Shown piece by piece: positions 1 to 5,361 of a stretch of DNA of 7,704 nt (position 1 is its first letter; every line of letters starts with the position of its first letter). The translations under genes were made by a program, and so were the position numbers. The notes under the pieces are model-generated. The model was not told the origin of the DNA. It made no database searches and saw only the letters and a list, made by a program, of their open reading frames with translations. Location: positions 1 to 7,704 of the forward strand of contig JBHPCZ010000145.1 of the NCBI GenBank assembly GCA_042573625.1, written 5' to 3'. The DNA is from JBHPCZ01 sp042573625 (lineage in GTDB: Bacteria; Desulfobacterota; Desulfobacteria; Desulfobacterales; UBA11574).

Positions 1-241
1 CCAACAGAATGCGGTGACGGTATTTTTCATATAAATCGTCAAAAAATGACGCCGCAAGGTATTTACAGCTCCATGGGCCGAACTGTTCATTGGTCTTGAC
101 ATAAAATCGATACATGAGCGGGAAAAAGTCAGGGGGAATATCATCCCCGGCAACCGTTTTTATTGTAATTCCCGAGTTGTTTAGCGCCTTCCGCTCCCGC
201 TTGATGTTGCGTCGCTGGTTTGAGTTAAAAATCAGCAACTT
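1..241 (-). pseudogene. Middle fragment of a FemAB/GNAT-like (DUF482, COG3146) protein, inverted relative to its C-terminus
   Basis: The - strand is open from a stop at 259-257 down to the window edge. From about 241 to 2 it encodes about 80 residues that look like the central part of the DUF482/COG3146 family, acyltransferase-fold proteins related to FemAB peptidoglycan enzymes. Seen in order: an NQRRNIKRERK stretch, a GITIKTVAGDD segment, MYRFYVKTNEQFG, then KYLAASFFDDLYEKYRHRILL-like sequence reaching position 2. These match the family pattern of R-x-x-IRRER, a G-D-D turn, the fY-T helix and YL-x-x-FF. The next expected family segment (GMSLL, then GRYWG) is found at 242-574 on the opposite strand. 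There is no start codon with a ribosome site here. The reading is from memory of the family; the true substrate is unknown. Confidence 0.62.
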
Positions 242-574
242 CCGGTGGGGATGTCTTTACTGATACACAAGAATGATCAGCTTTTCGGGCGGTATTGGGG
301 CAGTCTGAATAAAATAAATTTTCTCCATTTCAACACATGCTACTACGGTCCGATTGAGTGGGCGATTGCCCATGGGGTCAGCCGGTTTGACCCGGGTATC
401 GGGGGATTTCACAAGATTCGACGCGGTTTTGAAGCTGTTCCGAACTACGGCTTGCGCCGGTTTTATGACCGGCGTTTGTGGCATGTTTTTCGATTTCACA
501 TCGACAAAATCAACCGGATAGAGCAGGAGCAAATCGATGCGCTCAACAAAGAACTGCCGTATTCCGCGAAATAA
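242..574 (+). pseudogene. C-terminal fragment of the same FemAB/GNAT-like (DUF482, COG3146) protein
   Basis: This frame is open from 224 and ends with TAA at 572-574. From about 242 it encodes the typical C-terminal half of a DUF482/COG3146 protein: PVGMSLLIHKND, then LFGRYWG, LHFNTCYYGPIEWAI, RFDPGIGGFHKIRRGFE and a final helical tail. The family is usually about 370-400 residues long, so some 110 residues cannot be a whole protein. The GTG at 245 is an internal valine codon with no ribosome-binding site in front. The preceding family region lies on the other strand at 1-241, so the gene is interrupted at about 236-242. It points the same way as the rnf cluster but is separated from it by 190 bases. 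Confidence 0.65.
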
Positions 575-633
575 ATTTCCTGTTAATTCAGTATACTAAA
601 AGCATCTCCCGTTGCTCGCCCCCCCCTTTTTTC

Positions 634-680
634 TTCAAGCTAATAAAGGTGTTTCTCTGTTTAAACAAAAAGGGCTTGAA
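634..680. repeat. Weak inverted repeat around a 10-base palindrome upstream of the cytochrome gene
   Basis: TTCAAGC at 634-640 is the exact reverse complement of GCTTGAA at 674-680. Between them lies the perfect palindrome TGTTTAAACA at 658-667. The arms are 33 bases apart and not quite concentric with the palindrome. It could be an operator or simply chance in AT-rich intergenic DNA. Confidence 0.25.
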
Positions 681-710
681 AGCGGCTATTCATTGTGATA
701 CGCATCCCTC

Positions 711-741
711 TTGTATTTTCTTGCCTGATTTTTTCTATTAT
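711..741 (+). promoter_or_regulatory. Possible sigma-70-type promoter for the cytochrome/rnf cluster
   Basis: TTGTAT at 711-716 and TATTAT at 736-741 are separated by 19 bases, a little longer than ideal. Transcription would begin near 748, leaving a short leader that holds the AAGGA ribosome site at 750-754. No better-spaced pair stands out in 575-764, so a promoter further upstream is also possible. Confidence 0.25.
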
Positions 742-764
742 AAATTTGAAAGGAATACTGTCAG

Positions 765-1223
765 ATGACCCCTAAGAAAGAACTGCAGCTGGCTTACGGC
801 ATGGTGATAATACTGTTGGTTGTGGGTTTCCTAAGCTACACGGCCTTTTCCGCCAAAACCCCGGATCAACCGGTACGGATAATGTTCAAAGGTGTTGCGG
901 GAAAGGTTTTATTTGATCACAAAACACACACGTCTGATACAGGTTACGGCATTTCATGCAAAGACTGTCATCATCCCCATCCTCCCGATGCATATGAAGA
1001 AGTCCCGGAAGGTCAAGAAATCACCTATCAGGCATGTGGTGACTGCCATCAAATTCCGGAGGGAGATGTAAAAGTCCCTCAATCCTGTTTGGAATGTCAT
1101 GAACCCGATGAAGTAGAGATTTCAAAGAAATCTGATGCATTTCATTCTCAATGCGAGAGCTGCCACCAGGATGCCGGTGCCGGCCCGGAGGAAAATAGAT
1201 GTAGCTGGTGCCATGTTCAGTAA
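765..1223 (+). CDS. Membrane-anchored five-heme c-type cytochrome associated with Rnf
   Basis: This 152-residue protein has a short basic N-terminus, one hydrophobic segment at about residues 10-28 that acts as an export signal and probably stays as a membrane anchor, and then a haem-rich periplasmic domain. Five CxxCH motifs are visible: C65-H69, C91-H95, C108-H112, C130-H134 and C146-H150. The only other histidines are H52, H55, H70, H72 and H127, exactly five, so all hemes could have two histidine ligands. The FDHKTH segment before the first heme and the CxxCHH motif resemble class III (c3/c7-like) cytochromes. ATG at 765 has AAGGA at 750-754. Multiheme cytochromes next to rnfC are known in other Rnf clusters, including Desulfovibrio and Methanosarcina acetivorans, where they link Rnf to a non-NAD electron carrier. 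The same role here is an inference. A terminator follows directly. Confidence 0.9.
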   Translation: MTPKKELQLAYGMVIILLVVGFLSYTAFSAKTPDQPVRIMFKGVAGKVLFDHKTHTSDTGYGISCKDCHHPHPPDAYEEVPEGQEITYQACGDCHQIPEGDVKVPQSCLECHEPDEVEISKKSDAFHSQCESCHQDAGAGPEENRCSWCHVQ

Positions 1224-1250
1224 GCCATAACATTCGTTACGGCTTTTTTT
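1222..1250 (+). terminator. Intrinsic terminator between the cytochrome gene and rnfC
   Basis: AAGCCATAAC at 1222-1231 pairs with GTTACGGCTT at 1236-1245 across a 4-base loop, with one A-C mismatch. A run of T follows to 1250. The stem begins inside the cytochrome stop codon. Only 40 bases remain before rnfC and no clear promoter is seen in them, so it probably lets part of the transcription through and sets a higher level of cytochrome than of Rnf. Confidence 0.75.
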
Positions 1251-1290
1251 CTGTTTCGCATCACGCTTAAAAAAAATAAAAGGTTGAATT

Positions 1291-2583
1291 ATGATAAAAA
1301 GACCATTTGTCAGTTTGACAAAGCCCCGGATCGAGACCAAACAACTAGCATTAACTGCGCCGGAGCCTCGAGAGATTTCACCCGCTAAAAATGTTACCCT
1401 TTTACTGGAAAGCCCCTATGACCCATCCGGCATCAGGGACACGGTCGCTATCGGAAAAGGCGAAACGGTCAAGACCGGTCAGAAACTATCCCTGTCCGGA
1501 GACAGCAACACATATGTCGTTTCAACGGTCACGGGAACCGTATCTTCCGTATCTTCCTTTGTGGGTGACTTTGGCCGGTCGTACACTGCCATTTCCATCG
1601 ACGTATCTGAAGAAGAGGAAATGGATGATCAATTCGAAAAGGTCGCCGAAGATCCGAGCATGGAAACCGTTGTAAGCTTTCTCGCCGGTCTTCCGGGAAA
1701 CCCTTCTTTCAAGTCTTTTTCCGATCCGGACAAACCGATTAATACCATCGTCGTTTGCGGGGTCGACGGAGATCTTCTCCTGGCAACGAATCAGTATGCG
1801 CTGGTATCCGGCACGGACGCCATTAAAAACGGCATTAACATATTGAAGAAGATTACCGGTGTTGACAATGTGATCATGGCCGTACCCCAGCACCTGATGC
1901 AGGAGGGGGCCGCGACCGGTGCGGAAGCAAGGGCTGTTGATGTTGAATATCCTGCGACACTGCCCCATGCCATTATGCAAAATGCGCTGGGCCAGGTTGT
2001 GCCCGCAGGAAAAACCTTTGAGGATATGGGGGTTTGCTTTTTCAGTGCTGAAGCGGTGGCATCCATTGGTACTGCATTCAACACCGGCCGCATGCCGTTT
2101 GCAAAGATGTTAACACTGGTGAACAAGGACGGGAGCCAGGCCCTGGTGTCGGCTGTCGTTGGAACACCGATTCGCGATATCTTTGCGGCGTTCGATATTT
2201 CCATAAACGAAGGGGATCGTATCATTATCGGTGGTCCCATGAGGGGGTCTTCGGTCTATTCGGAAGACTATCCGGTTCAGCCGGACACCGACGGCATTAT
2301 GGTTCAGGACAGCGGTGATATTCCCCTTGTATCGGATTATCCCTGCATAAACTGCGGCGAGTGCGTAAGGACCTGCCCGGTGAAAGTGCCGGTCAACATG
2401 CTGGTCCGCTATCTGGAGGCCGGTCAGTATGAGGATGCCGCGGAAGAATATGACTTGTATTCCTGCATCGAATGCGGGCTGTGCAGTTTTGTCTGTGTAA
2501 CAAAGATGCCGATCTTTCAATATATAAAAGTGGCTAAATATGAACTCGGCCGGATGAGTTTAGCGGAGGCAACGAATGGATAA
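1291..2583 (+). CDS. rnfC: Rnf complex subunit RnfC, iron-sulfur protein with a degenerate FMN/NADH site
   Basis: RnfC is the peripheral subunit that normally binds FMN and NADH and passes electrons through two [4Fe-4S] clusters. The 430-residue length is usual. Seen: an N-terminal biotinyl-like domain, a GGPMRG motif at residues 314-319, and two ferredoxin motifs, C352-x2-C355-x2-C358-x3-C362 and C392-x2-C395-x2-C398-x3-C402. What is odd is the nucleotide site. Where the family has a loop like GxGGAGFPT, this protein reads AGLPGNPSFKSF (132-143). Where NGAECEPY-like sequence is expected, it reads VVCGVDGDLLLAT (154-166). Both FMN/NADH signatures therefore appear lost. ATG at 1291 has AGG at 1281-1283. 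The 3' end overlaps rnfD by 8 bases. Identity as RnfC is secure; loss of NADH binding is inferred. Confidence 0.93.
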   Translation: MIKRPFVSLTKPRIETKQLALTAPEPREISPAKNVTLLLESPYDPSGIRDTVAIGKGETVKTGQKLSLSGDSNTYVVSTVTGTVSSVSSFVGDFGRSYTAISIDVSEEEEMDDQFEKVAEDPSMETVVSFLAGLPGNPSFKSFSDPDKPINTIVVCGVDGDLLLATNQYALVSGTDAIKNGINILKKITGVDNVIMAVPQHLMQEGAATGAEARAVDVEYPATLPHAIMQNALGQVVPAGKTFEDMGVCFFSAEAVASIGTAFNTGRMPFAKMLTLVNKDGSQALVSAVVGTPIRDIFAAFDISINEGDRIIIGGPMRGSSVYSEDYPVQPDTDGIMVQDSGDIPLVSDYPCINCGECVRTCPVKVPVNMLVRYLEAGQYEDAAEEYDLYSCIECGLCSFVCVTKMPIFQYIKVAKYELGRMSLAEATNG

Positions 2584-3535
2584 ACGGAAAAAGCTCATCG
2601 TTTCACATGCGCCTTTCTGGCATGACGGGAGCAGTATATCAGAGCGCAGTTATCATACCATGCTGGCGGCGCTCCCCGCAGTACTGCTGGGATTCTTTCA
2701 ATACGGCATGCCGGCTGTCGGCGTTGTTTCACTTTCCATTTCTTCTGCAATGATCTGGGAACTGGTAATCAATAAAATAACAAAGCGCCCGGTAACCATC
2801 GGAGACGGGACCACCGCGCTGATCGGACTGATATTTGCCATGCTCCTGCCGGCGTCGTCCCCCTGGTGGCTGGTTGTCACCGGTACGTTTGTTGCGGTGC
2901 TGATCGGAAAACATATATATGGCGGAATCGGGGGCAACCCGTTCAACCCGGTGCTCATCGGGATTGCCATTCTCACGCTTTCCTGGAAGGATTACTTTGA
3001 TTTTAATGAAATGCTGGTCAACTACGACCTCGGATTTACCATGTTTTATCCTCTGGCAGCGGCCAAATACTTCGGTACATTTGCCGTTGATTCAATAACG
3101 ACCGTTGACCTGCTGTTCGGCAGACAGGCCGGCGGCATTGGATCCACCTTTGGCCTGGGCCTCCTTCTCGGCGGCGTTTATCTTATTGTCAGAGGGTTTA
3201 TCCGGTGGGAGATATCAGCCTCTTTTCTGGCCGGTGTCTTTGTCACCGCGCTGATATTCAACGCGACCGATTCAGCCCGTTATGCCGGGCCGCTTTTTCA
3301 TCTTTTTACCGGCTACACGCTGATCGGCGCTTTTTTTCTGGCTACCGAGGACTCGTCTTCGCCGGTCAACTTCATCCCCATGCTAATTTACGGCGCAGGT
3401 GCGGGAATTATGACCGTGCTCATCAGAAATATCGGTGCCTATGCTGATGGTGTGGTTTTTGCCGTCCTGCTTATGAATCTCGTTAATCCGCTTGTGGACA
3501 AAATCAGGCCAAAAGCAATTGGAAAGGTTGTATAA
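2576..3535 (+). CDS. rnfD: Rnf complex membrane subunit RnfD, lacking the usual flavinylation threonine
   Basis: RnfD is an integral membrane protein of the NqrB/RnfD family and forms part of the ion-translocating core. The 319 residues contain many hydrophobic segments and family motifs such as LLPASSPWWLVVTGT, GGIGGNPFNPVLIG and a C-terminal DGVVFAVLLMNLVNPLVD. Typical RnfD carries covalent FMN on the Thr of a D-x-x-S/T-x-A-T-P-L motif. Here the corresponding place reads D172-S-I-T-T-V-D-L-L-F-G182 and runs straight into the downstream GGIGST region, so the ATPL and about 15 following residues are missing. The frame is intact, so this is not a frameshift. GGAGG at 2565-2569 precedes ATG 2576, which overlaps the end of rnfC (ATGGATAA), a sign of translational coupling. 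Confidence 0.92.
   Translation: MDKRKKLIVSHAPFWHDGSSISERSYHTMLAALPAVLLGFFQYGMPAVGVVSLSISSAMIWELVINKITKRPVTIGDGTTALIGLIFAMLLPASSPWWLVVTGTFVAVLIGKHIYGGIGGNPFNPVLIGIAILTLSWKDYFDFNEMLVNYDLGFTMFYPLAAAKYFGTFAVDSITTVDLLFGRQAGGIGSTFGLGLLLGGVYLIVRGFIRWEISASFLAGVFVTALIFNATDSARYAGPLFHLFTGYTLIGAFFLATEDSSSPVNFIPMLIYGAGAGIMTVLIRNIGAYADGVVFAVLLMNLVNPLVDKIRPKAIGKVV
3521..3527 (+). promoter_or_regulatory. Ribosome-binding site that fixes the rnfG start at 3537
   Basis: GGAAAGG at 3521-3527 lies 9 bases before ATG 3537, inside the end of rnfD. It supports this start rather than the in-frame ATG at 3492, which would add 15 residues and overlap rnfD by 44 bases. Confidence 0.6.
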
Positions 3536-3536
3536 G

Positions 3537-4130
3537 ATGCGCGAACTAATAAAAATGTTTGTTGTCCTCACAGTTTTAAGCGCCGTTTCCGGGGGGTTGC
3601 TGGCCGGACTCCGGCATTCAACAGCCGCCCAGATTGAACAGCAGCAACTTGAATTTGTAAAAGGTCCTGCCATCAAGGGTATCCTTGACGGCGCATCCAA
3701 TGACCCCATTGCCGATCGTTTCAAAATAAAAGACGGCGAAACGGAGCGGAGCTTTTTTGTCGGCAAGTTTGACGGGAAGGCCAACGCCGTTGTTTTTGAA
3801 GGCTCGGGAAAGGGATTCGGCGGGAAATTGGGCCTTGTCGTAGGGGTCAATATCGACGACGACAAGGTCATCGGTGTCGGCGTAACCACGCACAGTGAAA
3901 CCCCTGGATTGGGCGCAAGGGCCAAAGATGACCCGACATTTGTGTCGCAGTTTAAAGGCTTTTCCATCACTGAACCGGCCAAAGTGACAACGGACGGCGG
4001 AAAAGTCAATGCCATGAGCGGCGCGACCATTACGTCCCGCGGCGTTTGTGCGGCACTCACGGCATCCGGCGACATATACAAAAAACTGAAGCCCCAGATT
4101 GCTGATAAGCTAAAGGGATTCAATCAATAG
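3537..4130 (+). CDS. rnfG: Rnf complex subunit RnfG, covalent FMN protein
   Basis: RnfG is a membrane-anchored subunit facing the outside of the cytoplasmic membrane. It carries FMN bound through a phosphoester to a Thr, attached by the flavin transferase ApbE. The 197-residue protein has one N-terminal membrane segment at about residues 7-24, an HSETPGLGAR motif typical of the FMN-binding domain, and S161-G-A-T164-I-T-S, where Thr164 is the predicted flavinylation site. Start 3537 is chosen because MRELIKMFVVLTVLSAVSG is the normal RnfG N-terminus and the ATG follows the rnfD stop by one base. No apbE gene is present in the window, so the enzyme must be encoded elsewhere. RnfG is the likely partner of the periplasmic cytochrome encoded at 765-1223 (inference). 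Confidence 0.94.
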   Translation: MRELIKMFVVLTVLSAVSGGLLAGLRHSTAAQIEQQQLEFVKGPAIKGILDGASNDPIADRFKIKDGETERSFFVGKFDGKANAVVFEGSGKGFGGKLGLVVGVNIDDDKVIGVGVTTHSETPGLGARAKDDPTFVSQFKGFSITEPAKVTTDGGKVNAMSGATITSRGVCAALTASGDIYKKLKPQIADKLKGFNQ

Positions 4131-4153
4131 GAAAACAGGACAGGGAGTTCAAG

Positions 4154-4759
4154 ATGGCCAAGACGTTTACTCAGGAGTTTGTCAAAGGTCTGTGGGATGA
4201 AATACCCCCGTTTCGACTGGTGCTGGGCCTGTGCCCGACACTGGGTGTGACCACGACCATGGAAAACGGAATCGGAATGGGCATTGCCACCACATTTGTT
4301 CTGGTGTGCTCAAACATTCTGGTCGCCGCATTCCGGAACATCATTCCCCCCAAAGTAAGGATCGCCTGTTTTATTGTTATCATCGCGACCTTTGTTATCG
4401 TGGTGGAACTGGTTATGCAGGCATATACGTATCAGCTGTTTCTCAGTTTGGGACTGTTTATCCCGCTGATTGTCGTGAACTGCATTGTGCTGGGGCGTGC
4501 GGAAGCGTTTGCATCCAAAAACAGTGTGATGCTTTCCATCGCTGACGGGTTAGGCATCGGTATCGGATTCACTCTCGCCCTGGGTGCACTGGGCGGTATT
4601 CGAGAAGTTCTCGGAACCGGCAGTTTTCACCTTTATGGCTGGGGGGGATCTATATTCGGGCCTTCCTTTGAGCCGTTTACTTTCGTACAGAAAGCACCCG
4701 GTGCGTTTGTCTGCCTCGGGCTGATGCTCTGCATCATGAATCTTATTGGAAAAAAATAG
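4154..4759 (+). CDS. rnfE: Rnf complex membrane subunit RnfE
   Basis: RnfE (NqrD/RnfE family, 201 residues, about six membrane helices) pairs with RnfA to form the membrane core that carries electrons across the bilayer. Family signatures seen are LGLCPTLGVT with C27, FIPLIVVNC with C110, GRAEAFASKNS, and the IADGLGIGIGFTLAL to GGIREVLGTGSF region. C27 and C110 are the two conserved cysteines that, with two from RnfA, are known to hold the intramembrane iron-sulfur centre in Rnf and Nqr. ATG 4154 has AGGGAG at 4142-4147, and the gap from rnfG is 23 bases. Nothing unusual is seen in the protein. Confidence 0.95.
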   Translation: MAKTFTQEFVKGLWDEIPPFRLVLGLCPTLGVTTTMENGIGMGIATTFVLVCSNILVAAFRNIIPPKVRIACFIVIIATFVIVVELVMQAYTYQLFLSLGLFIPLIVVNCIVLGRAEAFASKNSVMLSIADGLGIGIGFTLALGALGGIREVLGTGSFHLYGWGGSIFGPSFEPFTFVQKAPGAFVCLGLMLCIMNLIGKK

Positions 4760-4769
4760 GAGAAGATAA

Positions 4770-5351
4770 ATGGGTGACATGGGGTATTTTGAAATCATCG
4801 TCAGTACCATTTTTGTGAACAATATTCTGCTGGCCCAGTTTCTGGGGAACTGCCCTTTTCTGGGCACCTCCAAGAAAATGGAGACCGCCACCGGCATGTC
4901 CATGGCGGTGGTTTTTGTCCTGGTTCTGGCCGGCGTGATCACATGGATTGTCTATCAATATTTCTTGGCACCATTTGACCTGGTGTATCTTAGAACCCTT
5001 GCGTTTATCCTGGTCATCGCGGCTCTGGTACAGTTTGTCGAGCTGTTTTTGAAAAAAAGCATCCCTGCCCTGTATGCCGGGCTCGGTATCTTTCTGCCGC
5101 TCATTACGACAAACTGCGCGGTGCTGGGCGCCTGCGTCATCAACATTGACGAAGAGCTGAGCTTCATGCAGACAGTTCTTGCATCTTTTGGTTTTGCTGC
5201 GGGTTTCGGCCTTGCTTTGATTCTTTTTGCCGGCGTTCGCGAGCGAATTCTTTTGGCCAGGGTTCCAAAGCCGCTTCAGGACACGTCCATCGGGCTGGTG
5301 ACCGCCGGGATTCTTTCTCTGACATTTTTTGCCTTTAAAGGAATGATATAA
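4770..5351 (+). CDS. rnfA: Rnf complex membrane subunit RnfA
   Basis: RnfA (NqrE/RnfA family, 193 residues, about six membrane helices) is the inverted-topology partner of RnfE. Motifs seen include the N-terminal FVNNILLAQFLGNCPFLGTS with C28, FLPLITTNCAVLGAC with C116, and GLALILFAGVRERI. C28 and C116 match the two conserved cysteines for the shared membrane cluster. The chosen ATG at 4770 has AGGAGA at 4758-4763, which overlaps the rnfE stop. An ATG three codons later (4779) would also give a normal RnfA N-terminus but has a less well placed ribosome site. The last base of the stop codon is the first base of the rnfB ribosome site. Confidence 0.95.
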   Translation: MGDMGYFEIIVSTIFVNNILLAQFLGNCPFLGTSKKMETATGMSMAVVFVLVLAGVITWIVYQYFLAPFDLVYLRTLAFILVIAALVQFVELFLKKSIPALYAGLGIFLPLITTNCAVLGACVINIDEELSFMQTVLASFGFAAGFGLALILFAGVRERILLARVPKPLQDTSIGLVTAGILSLTFFAFKGMI

Positions 5352-5357
5352 GGAGGT
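5351..5357 (+). promoter_or_regulatory. Full-consensus ribosome-binding site for rnfB with a GTG start
   Basis: AGGAGGT starts on the last base of the rnfA stop codon and lies 4-5 bases before GTG 5362. It is the strongest Shine-Dalgarno sequence in the cluster and settles the GTG start, which gives the usual hydrophobic RnfB N-terminus. Confidence 0.8.
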
Positions 5358-5361
5358 AATT

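Noticed and set aside
478..768. Open frame of 96 codons spanning the end of the FemAB-like fragment and the intergenic gap
   Set aside because: It overlaps the well-recognised C-terminal fragment in another frame, its protein resembles nothing I know, it has no ribosome site, and its 3' part lies in low-complexity intergenic DNA.
1522..1980. Antisense frames of about 150 codons opposite rnfC
   Set aside because: They are shadows of the rnfC coding frame with no recognisable protein motifs or ribosome sites.
3492..3536. Upstream ATG that would lengthen RnfG by 15 residues
   Set aside because: It lies within rnfD, adds a basic stretch not found in RnfG proteins, and ATG 3537 has a better ribosome site and the normal hydrophobic N-terminus.
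3383..4123. Antisense frame of 246 codons opposite rnfD/rnfG
   Set aside because: It is the complement of two clearly real genes. Its composition (many Ser, Pro, Thr) is typical of a shadow frame and no domain is recognisable.
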